This document shows, in pieces, positions 23,722-32,150 of a stretch of DNA of 64,000 nt; position 1 is the first letter of the stretch, and each line of letters starts with the position of its first letter. The notes under the pieces are model-generated. The model worked only from the letters and a program-made list of their open reading frames with translations. It was not told the origin of the DNA and searched no databases. Source of the DNA: Myxococcota bacterium. Lineage in GTDB: Bacteria > Myxococcota_A > UBA9160 > UBA6930. Made by a program: the position numbers and the translations under genes. The stretch lies in assembly GCA_028285625.1 (NCBI GenBank), contig JANQOX010000003.1:62001-126000 (forward strand), given 5' to 3'.

Positions 23722-25107
23722 ATGGCAGCCGCCCAGGTGCCGGCGGCGCGCGACGACGAGCGCCTCCCCTGGCACACCAAGCTCATCTACGGCCTGGGCG
23801 ACCACACGGTCAACCTGGCGCTGTCGTCGGCGCAGTTCTTCTTCGCGTTCTACCTGACTTCGGTGGTGGGCCTGCGCCCGGCGCTCGCCGGCCTGGTGCC
23901 GCTGATCGGCCGCGCGGTGGACGCCTTCACCGACCCCGCCATGGGCCGCTGGTCGGACTCGGTCGAATGGCGCGGCGGGCGGCGCCGGCCGTTCTTCTTG
24001 ATCGGCATGCTTCCGTTCGGGCTCGCCTTCGCCGCGCTGTGGACCGAGCCCGCCACCGACGACGAGACCCTGCGATTTCTCTGGTACACGACCGTCTACG
24101 TGGCGTTCAGCCTGGCCATGACGGTGCTTGCGGTGCCCTATCAGGCGCTGGTCCCGGAGATGGCTCGCAGCTACGACGAGCGCACGTCGATGAACGCGTT
24201 TCGCGCGGCGCTCGCCATCACGGGAACGCTGGTCGCCGTCACCACCATGCGCCCGCTGGTGGAGGCGTTCGGTGGGGGCAGTGAGGGGTGGTCGGGCGCG
24301 ACCCGCGTATTCGCCCTCTGGCTCGCCGTCCCGTGGCTGCTGGTCTGGCTGGTGAGTTTCGAGCGGCGCGAGAGCCGTCGCGAGGCCACCCAGGGGTTCA
24401 TCGAAGGGCTGGCCTCGCTGTTCCGGCACCCGGCCTACCAGTGGCTCACCGGCCTCTACATGCTCTCGCGCGTCGCACTCGACCTCACCAGCGCGATGTT
24501 CATCTTCTATTTCACGCACTGGCTCGAGCGCCCGGGCGATTTCGAGATCACCATGGGGCTGTTCCTGGTCTCGGTGGTGATCGCGCTGCCCATCTGGCTG
24601 CGCGTGGCCCAGCGCAGCGACAAGCGCACCATCTTCATGGCCGGGGCGGGATGGTGGGCGGCCGCCTGTGGCTTCATGCTGCTCGCCCCGTCGGACTGGC
24701 CGCGCGTGGTGATCTTCGCCGTGGCGGCGGTGGCGGGCGCGGGCTACGCGGCCGCCGACATGATCCCGTGGTCGATGCTCGGCGAGGTCGTCGACGAGGA
24801 CGAGCTGCGCACGGGGCAGCGCCGCGAGGGCATCTACTTCGGCCTGTTCACGTTCTTGCGCAAGCTCGCGGGGGCGGGGGGCGTGGCGCTCGCGTTCGTC
24901 GTGCTGGACGTGGTGGGCTTCCAGCAGGAGGGGCCCCAGAACGAAGAGACGCTCGCGGCCATCCGTTGGCTCACCGGCGGCGTGCCGGGGCTGCTGGGCG
25001 TGTTCGCCGGGCTGATCGCACTCGGCTACCCGCTCACCCGGAAGCGGCACCAGCGCGTGCTCGAGGAGCTCGCCCAGCGAGCCGAGAGCCAGGACGAACC
25101 GGGGTGA
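23722..25107 (+). CDS. MFS_2-type symporter (GPH-like)
   Basis: 461 residues with about 12 membrane segments. Start KLIYGLGDHTVNLALSS, DAFTDPAMGRWSDSVEWRGGRRRPFF (the D-P-x-x-G-x-x-S-D box with RxGRRRP), and DMIPWSMLGEVVDEDELRTGQRREGIYFG late in the protein are hallmarks of the GPH sugar/cation symporters and related MFS_2 lipid transporters. The substrate is unknown. The next transporter overlaps its stop (GTGA). Confidence 0.88.
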   Translation: MAAAQVPAARDDERLPWHTKLIYGLGDHTVNLALSSAQFFFAFYLTSVVGLRPALAGLVPLIGRAVDAFTDPAMGRWSDSVEWRGGRRRPFFLIGMLPFGLAFAALWTEPATDDETLRFLWYTTVYVAFSLAMTVLAVPYQALVPEMARSYDERTSMNAFRAALAITGTLVAVTTMRPLVEAFGGGSEGWSGATRVFALWLAVPWLLVWLVSFERRESRREATQGFIEGLASLFRHPAYQWLTGLYMLSRVALDLTSAMFIFYFTHWLERPGDFEITMGLFLVSVVIALPIWLRVAQRSDKRTIFMAGAGWWAAACGFMLLAPSDWPRVVIFAVAAVAGAGYAAADMIPWSMLGEVVDEDELRTGQRREGIYFGLFTFLRKLAGAGGVALAFVVLDVVGFQQEGPQNEETLAAIRWLTGGVPGLLGVFAGLIALGYPLTRKRHQRVLEELAQRAESQDEPG

Positions 25108-26348
25108 AGTTCCAGGGTTGGCGCATGGTCGGTGTCGCGTTTCTGGCCGACTTCATCGCCGTAGGCTTCCTCTTCTACAGCTTCGGCGTGTTCATCAACG
25201 CGATCGAAGCCGACATGGGCTGGACGCGCTCGGAGATCTCGTGGGCGCTCGCGGTGTCGAACCTGGCGACCGCCGCCGCGGCGCCGGTGATCGGGCGCTT
25301 GCTCGATCGTGTCTCGGTGCGGCGCATGATGTCGGTGGGCGCCCTGGTGATGGCGGCGGGATTCCTGCTGCTGTCCCAGGCGCGAACGCTCTGGCAGTTC
25401 CTGCTCGTGTTCGGAACGGTGCTGGCGGTGGGCTCGCAGTCCATGGGCCACCTCTCGTCGGCCAAGCTCGTGGCCAACTGGTTCGACGCCCGGCGCGGCA
25501 CGGCGCTCGGCATCGCCACCATGGGCATCTCGCTCTCGGGCCTGGTGATGCCGCCGGTGGCCACATGGCTCGTGCTCCAGACGGGCTGGCGAACCAGCTT
25601 TGCCGTGTACGCGGCGGGCACCCTGTTGATCGTGCTGCCAGCGGTCTGGTGGGGCGTCGTCGACCGTCCCGAAGACGTGGGCCAGCAACCCGACGGGGCT
25701 GTGCGACCCGCCGAAGACGCACCGCCCGTGACCGAGCGCACCTGGAGTTCGGGCGCGATGCTGCGCGAGCCGGCCTTCTGGGCGATCGCCCTGCCCTTTT
25801 CCATCGGCTTCTTCGCGAACTCGGCGATCCTCACCCACCTGGTGCCCCACGCGCGCGCGCTCGGGCTCGACGCCTACCGCGCGGCCCTGCTGCTGTCGTT
25901 CGTGGCCGGTGCCGGCGTGGCGGGCAAGGTCGCCTTCGGCTGGATTGCCGACCGGCTGGGAGCCCGCCTGGCGGTCACGCTGTCCATGGGCCTGCAGCTG
26001 GCCGGCACCCTGCTGCTGCTCCAGCTCACGAGCTTCGCGCCACTCGCCGCGACCGGAGTCGTCTTCGGCTTCGGCATGGGCGGCATGGTGCCGCTGCATG
26101 GCACCATGGTGGGCGAGGTCTTCGGGCGCGCGTCGTTCGGCAAGGCGCTGGGGCTGATGCGGCCCTTCCAGGTGCCGATCCACGCTGCGGGCATCCCGTT
26201 CGCGGGGATCGTGTTCGAACGAACCGGCCACTACACGTTCGCCTTCCAGACGTTCGTCGGGGCCTATGCCCTGGCCATCACCGTGCTCGGCGTCCAGGGG
26301 TGGCGGGCGCGAAGGCGCGCTCCCGGCCCAGGGCGCGCTGCGCGCTAG
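25104..26348 (+). CDS. MFS transporter, monocarboxylate/oxalate-like
   Basis: 414 residues from a GTG overlapping the previous stop (GTGA). Twelve membrane segments. FGVFINAIEADMGWTRSEIS in the first loop, RRGTALGIATMGISLSG and GMVPLHGTMVGEVFGR are typical of the MFS_1 monocarboxylate/oxalate-formate group. It likely carries an organic acid. The stop codon falls inside the first of two 28-bp direct repeats (26331-26392). Confidence 0.88.
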   Translation: MKFQGWRMVGVAFLADFIAVGFLFYSFGVFINAIEADMGWTRSEISWALAVSNLATAAAAPVIGRLLDRVSVRRMMSVGALVMAAGFLLLSQARTLWQFLLVFGTVLAVGSQSMGHLSSAKLVANWFDARRGTALGIATMGISLSGLVMPPVATWLVLQTGWRTSFAVYAAGTLLIVLPAVWWGVVDRPEDVGQQPDGAVRPAEDAPPVTERTWSSGAMLREPAFWAIALPFSIGFFANSAILTHLVPHARALGLDAYRAALLLSFVAGAGVAGKVAFGWIADRLGARLAVTLSMGLQLAGTLLLLQLTSFAPLAATGVVFGFGMGGMVPLHGTMVGEVFGRASFGKALGLMRPFQVPIHAAGIPFAGIVFERTGHYTFAFQTFVGAYALAITVLGVQGWRARRRAPGPGRAAR

Positions 26349-26392
26349 GCTCGCCCCCGGCTCGGGGCGCGCTGCGCGCTAGGCTCGCCCCC
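26331..26392 (+). repeat. Perfect 28-bp tandem repeat spanning a stop codon and a putative -10 box
   Basis: Two identical 28-bp copies, 26331-26358 and 26365-26392, separated by six bases. Copy 1 holds the TAG stop of the MFS gene. Copy 2 holds GCTAGGCT, which lies seven bases before the GTG of the HTH gene. Confidence 0.9.
26380..26385 (+). promoter_or_regulatory. Putative -10 box TAGGCT, leaderless start of the HTH gene
   Basis: TAGGCT in repeat copy 2, seven bases before the GTG at 26393. In copy 1 the same TAG serves as the stop codon of the preceding gene. Confidence 0.45.
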
Positions 26393-26668
26393 GTGGCCTA
26401 CGAAGACACTTCAGCGGTCGTCCCCGACGGCCAGCGCATCCGCCGCCTGCGCCGCGATCGCGGCTGGTCGCGTCGTGTGCTCGTGCGCGAGATCGGCCGC
26501 GCGCACGAACGCGAGACGGGACTGCTCGAGACCATCTCGATCAACCAGCTCGAGTGGATCGAAGAACGCGACGAACAGGTCCCCTACGACACCGTCTGCC
26601 GCATCGCCTCGGGTCTCGACTGCAACCCGGTGGAGCTTCTGCTCCGGGGCCGCGCCGCCCAGGGATAG
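26393..26668 (+). CDS. Small XRE-type helix-turn-helix protein
   Basis: 91 residues from a GTG at 26393. The sequence GQRIRRLRRDRGWSRRVLV, then SINQLEWIEERDEQVPYDTV and RIASGLDCNPVELLL follows the five-helix Cro/CI layout. The loop between helices 2 and 3 is longer than usual (GRAHERETGLLETI). A DNA-binding role is likely; no target is evident. Probable leaderless mRNA. Confidence 0.72.
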   Translation: MAYEDTSAVVPDGQRIRRLRRDRGWSRRVLVREIGRAHERETGLLETISINQLEWIEERDEQVPYDTVCRIASGLDCNPVELLLRGRAAQG

Positions 26669-26695
26669 GCGGGCCGGCCCGATCCGACGCCGGGT

Positions 26696-28111
26696 CTAGG
26701 CGCGCGCGTTGGCGAGCCCGGACTCGACGAAGGCATCTTCGAGCAGGTCGCGCACGGGCTCGTGGAAGCGGAAGGTGATGTGGCCGCCCTGGTACCAGAC
26801 GATGCGCGGGCGGTCCCAGTGCTCCCACAGGTCGCGCACCTGGTCGGCGGGCACCAGCGCGTCGGAGACCGCGCCGAACAGGTAGCGGTGGGCGTGGTCG
26901 ACCTTGGGCTCGAGCGAGAGCGGGGAGACCACCTGGAGGACCTCGGCCGCCTCGTCGTGCACCAGCCCACGATGCTCGGCCCAGCGCAGCTGCAGGTCGG
27001 GGCCGTGGCGCCAGGTGAGCCGGCCGAAGTCGGCGGCCGGAATGCCTGGAATCGCGCAGGCGAGGTCGGTGTCCAACGACGCCACCAGCGCGGTGTTGTA
27101 GCCGCCGAGCGAGAGCCCGTGCACGCCCACGCGCGTCGCGCCCTGGGCGCGGATCCACGAGAACACCCGGCGAATGTCCCACATGGCGTTGGCTTCGGCG
27201 TGGACCGTGTCGAGGAAGTCGGCGGCCAGGAAGCCGTCGCCACTCATGCGCCCGATCTTCCGCGGGCCGTGCAGCGGCAGGATCGGCAGCGCCACGTTCA
27301 TGCCCAGCTTGTGGTGCAGGTGCGCCACCCGGAAGGCCTGGAAGTCGATGGCGGGCGTCCCCATCTGGAAGCCGTGGACGCAGACCAGCCACGGCCGGTC
27401 GGCCTCGGCGTGGCGCAGCACCCAGGCATGGCCCATGCGATTGGGCCCGTAGCCCAGCCAGCGGTCGCGCCCCGGCTCGTCGGGGTGCGGCTCGTAGGCG
27501 CTCTCGAACGACAGGTGCTCGTAGTCGATGCCGCGCACGCTGCGGCGGGTGAGCCGCGCAGATTCGAGCGGCGGTGGCTCGCGGTGATACGACTCGGGCT
27601 TCTCGAGCCAACCCCGGTCGGCGAAGAGCGAACGCGCCTCGTGCACCTCGCGCCGCAGCCGGTCGGTGTCGCCGAATCCGGGCATGGGCAGCGTGAGGCC
27701 CATCCAGCCCAGCAACGTGTCGTCGATGGCCACCTGGGCGGCCAGCGCGAGCGAGGGCTCGGGCTCGGGCACCCCGGCGACCGGCGGCTCCTGGGCCACC
27801 GAGAGCAGACCCGCCGTCACGAAGGAGGCGGCGGAGGCGGCAATCAGCAGCAGACCCGTGGCCGGCCCGGCCACGAAGAGCGCGGGAACCGCCAAGGGGA
27901 CGCCCAGGAACCCGCCCAGGGCCACGTACTGGCGGATACGGCGATCGCCCGGGAACAGCAGCGCGCCCATGCCCGAGCCGAGCAGCATGGCGCCCGGGAT
28001 CACCGAGAACAGGAAGCCCACCAGGCCGAAGCTCGCAGCGCACCAGAGCCAGGCGAGCCCAGACAGGATCGGAACCCAGGATTGGATCGGTCGGCGGGAC
28101 GGTTCGAACAC
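26696..28111 (-). CDS. Membrane-anchored alpha/beta hydrolase
   Basis: 471 residues from a GTG at 28111. Three or four hydrophobic segments in the first ~110 residues (ILSGLAWLWCAASFGLVGFL, YVALGGFLGVPLAVPALFV, GLLLIAASAASFVTAGLL) precede a cytosolic or periplasmic hydrolase domain. That domain has WLVCVHGFQMGTP (oxyanion strand), GVHGLSLGGYNTAL (G-x-S-x-G nucleophile), VSDALVPADQ (acid) and YQGGHITF (His). Fusion of a membrane bundle to the hydrolase is uncommon. Acyl ester or lipid substrates are plausible. Confidence 0.8.
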   Translation of the reverse strand: MFEPSRRPIQSWVPILSGLAWLWCAASFGLVGFLFSVIPGAMLLGSGMGALLFPGDRRIRQYVALGGFLGVPLAVPALFVAGPATGLLLIAASAASFVTAGLLSVAQEPPVAGVPEPEPSLALAAQVAIDDTLLGWMGLTLPMPGFGDTDRLRREVHEARSLFADRGWLEKPESYHREPPPLESARLTRRSVRGIDYEHLSFESAYEPHPDEPGRDRWLGYGPNRMGHAWVLRHAEADRPWLVCVHGFQMGTPAIDFQAFRVAHLHHKLGMNVALPILPLHGPRKIGRMSGDGFLAADFLDTVHAEANAMWDIRRVFSWIRAQGATRVGVHGLSLGGYNTALVASLDTDLACAIPGIPAADFGRLTWRHGPDLQLRWAEHRGLVHDEAAEVLQVVSPLSLEPKVDHAHRYLFGAVSDALVPADQVRDLWEHWDRPRIVWYQGGHITFRFHEPVRDLLEDAFVESGLANARA

Positions 28112-28156
28112 GGGGCCCCCTTCGCGTGGACGACCATGGAAGGTACCGTCCGCCGC

Positions 28157-28222
28157 GGAACCCTGCGATGCACGGGCCGCGCGCCGTGTGGAGCCCTGCG
28201 ATGCGCAGGGCACCGGCACGCC
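28157..28222 (+). repeat. Degenerate 33-bp tandem repeat before the M20 gene
   Basis: Two 33-bp units, 28157-28189 and 28190-28222, sharing GGAnCCCTGCGATGC and diverging toward their ends. They lie in the 152-bp gap between divergent genes, in the likely leader of the M20 peptidase gene. Confidence 0.55.
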
Positions 28223-28263
28223 GCGGGTCGGCGCGTGCGGCCGCTGGGTCGGAGGAGCCCGCC

Positions 28264-29628
28264 TTGAAGCACCGCCTCGCGATGGCCAGCCGGATCGGCC
28301 TCACCCTCGCCCTCTGGGCAGTCGCCTGGCCGACAAGCGCCGTCGATCCCACCGAGGCCGCGTCGGCCGCCGCGGGTCCGGGGTCCGGGGCCGCCCTGCA
28401 CGCCCGCCTCGACGCCGCTGCGGCCGCCACCGAGGCCCGCGTCGTCGCCTGGCGGCGCGACATCCACCAGCACCCGGAGCTCTCGAACCGCGAGTTCCGA
28501 ACCGCCGAATTGGTCGCCACCCACCTCGAAGGCCTCGGGCTCGATGTGCGGCGAGGCGTGGCGCATACCGGCGTACTCGGCGTCCTCGAAGGCGGCCTTC
28601 CGGGGGCCACCGTCGCGCTGCGGGCCGACATGGACGCCCTGCCCGTCGAAGAACGTACGGGGTTGCCGTTCGCCTCGACGGTGCGCACCGAGTACGAGGG
28701 CCGCGAGGTAGGCGTGATGCACGCGTGCGGCCACGACGCTCACACCGCCATGCTGATGGGTGCGGCCGAGGCCCTGGTCGCCGTGCGCGATGCGCTGCCC
28801 GGCCGCGTCTTGTTCGTGTTCCAGCCCGCCGAGGAAGGTGCACCGAAGGGCGAACGCGGTGGCGCGCGCTTGATGCTCGAAGAAGGGGCGTTCGCCGACC
28901 CCTCGCCCGATGCCGTGTTCGGTCTGCACGTGGTGCCGCAGCATGAGGTCGGGCAGATCGGCGTGCGGCCCGGCGGCGCCATGGCGGGATCGAACCGGCT
29001 CGAGATCAAGGTCGTGGGCCGGCAGACCCACGCGGCCTATCCGTGGCTGGGCATCGACCCGATCACCGCAGCGTCGCGGGTGGTGCTGGCTCTGCAGGCG
29101 ATTCCGGCGCGGCGCATGGACGCGCGCGTGGCCTCGGTCGTCTCGATCGGCACGATCCACGGCGGCGTCCGGTACAACATCATCCCCGACGAGGTGGAGC
29201 TTCGCGGAACGATTCGGCACCTGGACCCGAAGATGCGCGACCGCCTCTTCGAGACCGTGCGCGAGACGGCGACCAAGGCCGCCGAGAGCGCCGGGGCGCG
29301 CGCCGAGATCACCATCCCGGACGGCTACCCGGTCACCTACAACGATCCGGCCCTGGTGACGCGCATGCGACCGACCCTGGCGCGGGTCGCGGGCGAGGGC
29401 GTGGTCGAGGCGCTGCCCCGCACGGGCGCCGAGGACTTCGCCTTCCTCGCCCAGGCCGCGCCGGGGCTCTACCTCTGGCTGGGGGTCCGCAGCCCCGGCA
29501 CCGCCCCGGAGGATGCGGCCCCGAACCACTCGCCCGAATTCCTCGTCGACGAGCGCGCCCTGCCCCTGGGCGTTCGCACCCTGGTGCACCTGGCAGCGGA
29601 CTTCCTCGGAGGCGCCCGCCCGCGATAG
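28264..29628 (+). CDS. Secreted M20-family aminoacylase/amidohydrolase
   Basis: 454 residues from a TTG at 28264, chosen because GGAGGAG lies six bases upstream and the frame then begins with a signal peptide (IGLTLALWAVAWPTSA). M20D motifs: RRDIHQHPELSNREF, LRADMDALPVEE, VMHACGHDAHTAML (metal Cys/His/Asp), FQPAEEGAPKG (Glu pair) and VVGRQTHAAYPWLG. Expected to cleave N-acyl amino acids or similar amides in the periplasm. Its stop overlaps a TAGTAT hexamer that may serve the next gene. Confidence 0.93.
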   Translation: MKHRLAMASRIGLTLALWAVAWPTSAVDPTEAASAAAGPGSGAALHARLDAAAAATEARVVAWRRDIHQHPELSNREFRTAELVATHLEGLGLDVRRGVAHTGVLGVLEGGLPGATVALRADMDALPVEERTGLPFASTVRTEYEGREVGVMHACGHDAHTAMLMGAAEALVAVRDALPGRVLFVFQPAEEGAPKGERGGARLMLEEGAFADPSPDAVFGLHVVPQHEVGQIGVRPGGAMAGSNRLEIKVVGRQTHAAYPWLGIDPITAASRVVLALQAIPARRMDARVASVVSIGTIHGGVRYNIIPDEVELRGTIRHLDPKMRDRLFETVRETATKAAESAGARAEITIPDGYPVTYNDPALVTRMRPTLARVAGEGVVEALPRTGAEDFAFLAQAAPGLYLWLGVRSPGTAPEDAAPNHSPEFLVDERALPLGVRTLVHLAADFLGGARPR

Positions 29629-29631
29629 TAT
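29626..29631 (+). promoter_or_regulatory. Putative -10 box TAGTAT overlapping a stop codon
   Basis: TAGTAT begins with the TAG stop of the M20 gene and ends eight bases before the ATG at 29640. A near-leaderless start of the acyltransferase is possible. Confidence 0.35.
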
Positions 29632-29639
29632 GGGCTCCC

Positions 29640-32081
29640 ATGCCCTCGCCGGTCGACCGACCCTTCGAAGAAGAGCCTGACTGGCCCGCGGCCTCGCCCG
29701 GGCAGCGGGTGCTCTTCCTGCTCGACGCCTCGACCGGCCTCGAAGAGCGGGTCCTTCGCGCGTGGATCGAACGCAACCGGCCCGAGGGCGAAGCGGATGC
29801 CTTCGACGTCCTCTGCATCCCCGGCACGCGCCGGCCCGGCCGACGCAAGACGCTGGACCCGCGCCTCGAAGACGACCTGGCCACGGGAGACGACCTGCTG
29901 GTCGCACCGCTGCGCGTGATCTGGCGCGCCAAGGAGCGCGACGGGCGCTACCGGGTGCAGCCGCTCGACGTGCTCAAGTGGGGCGACCCACGCGACCCCG
30001 ACGCCATGCGCGAACGCTGGGTGCTCTGGCGCCGGCGCGAGCGCCTGCGCATCGTGGCCGCCGAGCCCGCCACCGCCAGCGAGCTGCGCACGCGCTGGCG
30101 CGACTCGACCAGCAGCGACGCCGGCACGCTGCTGGGTCTTCCGCAGTTCGTCTCGCGGCAGGCACACCTCGCGCTCGACCGTGCCGAGCGGCGCCTGCGA
30201 GGCAACCGCTACAAGGTGCCGCGCTTCGTCCACGAGGACATCCTCACGCGCCCGGCCTTCCGTGGGCACATGGCCAAGCTCGCCCGCGAGCTCGGCGAGT
30301 CCGAGGCGCGCGTGTCGCGCCGGGCCGCCAAGTGCCTGCGCGAGATCGCGGCCAGCCATCGCCCGGTGGTGATCGACCTCGTGGTGCAGCTGTGGAACTT
30401 CATGATCCGGCGCAGCTACGACGTGGTGTACGACGAGCGCGAGATCGAGGGGCTGCGACGGCTCGCCGCGCAACACCCCGTGGTGTACCTGCCGTCCCAC
30501 AAGTCGAACCTCGACCATCCGTCGCTCCAGTGGGTGCTGCACGAGAACGGCTTCCCGCCCAACCACACCGCGGGCGGCATCAACATGAACTTCTTCCCCA
30601 TGGGCCCGCTGATGCGGCGAAGCGGCGTCTTCTTCATCCGCCGCACCTTCAAGGACGACACCGTCTACAAGGCCGTCCTCCAGCACTACCTGGACTACCT
30701 GATCGAGAAGCGCTTCCCGCTCGAGTGGTACATCGAGGGCGGGCGCTCGCGCTCGGGCAAGCTCTTGCCGCCGCGCTTCGGCCTGCTGGCCTACGTGGTG
30801 GATGCCTACCGCCGCGGCAAGAGCGACGACGTGCAGCTCGTACCGGTCTCGATCGCCTACGACCAGATCTCGGACGTGGGCGACTACGCCGCTGAGCAGC
30901 GCGGCGGCGACAAGGAGCGCGAGAGCTTCGGCTGGTTCTTGCGCGTGCTGCGCCGGTTGCGCCAGCGCTACGGCTCGGTGCAGGTCTGCTTCGGCGAACC
31001 CGTCTCGCTCGCGAAGCAGCTCGGCCCGCCCGACCCCCAGGCCGAGCCCGACCCGGACACGACCAACCTGGCACTCCAGAAGATCGCCTTCGAGGTCTGC
31101 GTACGGATCAACCACGCCACGCCGGTGACGGCGATCTCGCTCGTATGCCTGGTGCTCCTGGGCCGGGGCGACCGCGCGATGTCGGTGGGCGAGATGGTGC
31201 AGTCGCTGCACAACCTGGTGACCTACGCGGTGCGAAGGCGGCTGCCCGGTAGCGAGGAACTCGACCTGACCGACCCGGACGGCGTGAAGCGCACCCTCGA
31301 CCTGCTGACCTCGAGCGACCTGCTCACCCGCTACGACGAAGGGCCGGAGCCGGTGTATGCCATCGGCCCGGACCAGCACCTCTCGGCCGCCTACTACCGC
31401 AACAGCGTGATCCACTACTTCGTGAACGGGGCGATCTCGGAGCTGGCGCTCCTGCACGCCCACGAGACGGACGAGCCCGACCGCAAGCACGCGTTCTACG
31501 AAGAGGCCTTCCGCCTGCGCGATCTGCTGAAGTTCGACTTCTTCTTCGAGGAGAAGGACGCCTTTCGTGCCCAGATCGACCGCGAGCTCTCGCTGCACGC
31601 ACCCGACTGGCAGGCGCGCGTGGCGCGCGGGCCCGACGGCATCCTGTCGCTGTTTCCGCGCATCCGCCCGCTCTCGGCGCACCGCATCGTGCGCCCGTTC
31701 CTCGAGGCCTACCGCGTGGTGGCCGAGGTACTCGAGCGCCTGGAACCCGAAGCGCCCTTCGACAACGCACTCGTACTGAAGCAGTCGCTGGCCATGGGTC
31801 ACCAGTACCTCTTGCAGCGGCACATCCAGCGCGCCGAGTCGGTATCGCAGGCCCTGTTCTCGACCGCGCTCAAGCTGGCGGCCAACCGCGACCTGCTGGG
31901 CCCGGGCGGCGACGAGCTGCGCCAACAGCGCCAGGCCTTCGCCGAAGAGATCCGCGACGCCATCCGCCACACCGACGCGGTGGAAGCGATGGTGCGCGCA
32001 CGCCACGCGGGCCTGCTCGACATGCGCGGGTCGAGCGACGAGCCCAGCGGCGAGACCCCGCAGGCGGCGGCCGGGTTCTAG
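29640..32081 (+). CDS. plsB: Glycerol-3-phosphate 1-O-acyltransferase (PlsB type)
   Basis: 813 residues from the ATG at 29640, the usual PlsB length. Acyltransferase block I is YLPSHKSNLDHPS (the H-x4-D; PlsB usually has HRSHxD), block II RRSGVFFIRRTF, block III WYIEGGRSRSGKLLPP, and block IV LVPVSIAYDQIS. A large C-terminal domain follows without membrane spans. It makes lysophosphatidic acid for phospholipid synthesis using acyl-CoA or acyl-ACP at the inner membrane. The open frame extends upstream into the M20 gene, but without related sequence. Confidence 0.93.
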   Translation: MPSPVDRPFEEEPDWPAASPGQRVLFLLDASTGLEERVLRAWIERNRPEGEADAFDVLCIPGTRRPGRRKTLDPRLEDDLATGDDLLVAPLRVIWRAKERDGRYRVQPLDVLKWGDPRDPDAMRERWVLWRRRERLRIVAAEPATASELRTRWRDSTSSDAGTLLGLPQFVSRQAHLALDRAERRLRGNRYKVPRFVHEDILTRPAFRGHMAKLARELGESEARVSRRAAKCLREIAASHRPVVIDLVVQLWNFMIRRSYDVVYDEREIEGLRRLAAQHPVVYLPSHKSNLDHPSLQWVLHENGFPPNHTAGGINMNFFPMGPLMRRSGVFFIRRTFKDDTVYKAVLQHYLDYLIEKRFPLEWYIEGGRSRSGKLLPPRFGLLAYVVDAYRRGKSDDVQLVPVSIAYDQISDVGDYAAEQRGGDKERESFGWFLRVLRRLRQRYGSVQVCFGEPVSLAKQLGPPDPQAEPDPDTTNLALQKIAFEVCVRINHATPVTAISLVCLVLLGRGDRAMSVGEMVQSLHNLVTYAVRRRLPGSEELDLTDPDGVKRTLDLLTSSDLLTRYDEGPEPVYAIGPDQHLSAAYYRNSVIHYFVNGAISELALLHAHETDEPDRKHAFYEEAFRLRDLLKFDFFFEEKDAFRAQIDRELSLHAPDWQARVARGPDGILSLFPRIRPLSAHRIVRPFLEAYRVVAEVLERLEPEAPFDNALVLKQSLAMGHQYLLQRHIQRAESVSQALFSTALKLAANRDLLGPGGDELRQQRQAFAEEIRDAIRHTDAVEAMVRARHAGLLDMRGSSDEPSGETPQAAAGF

Positions 32082-32150
32082 CCCGCGCCATCCCGCGACC
32101 AGCACGGCTGCCGGGTCCTCGCCGGGGCTACCCCGCCACCAGCGCGGCCA
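32071..32150. repeat. Diverged 40-bp tandem repeat joining two convergent stop codons
   Basis: Units 32071-32110 and 32111-32150 match at about 30 of 40 positions. Unit 1 contains the PlsB stop (TAG, plus strand). Unit 2 contains the stop of the NSS transporter (TAG, minus strand). Confidence 0.6.

Noticed and set aside
20771-26668. Biosynthetic gene cluster suggested by a P450 next to transporters
   Set aside because: No scaffold-building enzyme (PKS, NRPS, terpene cyclase or RiPP machinery) is present; genes are on both strands with separate starts.
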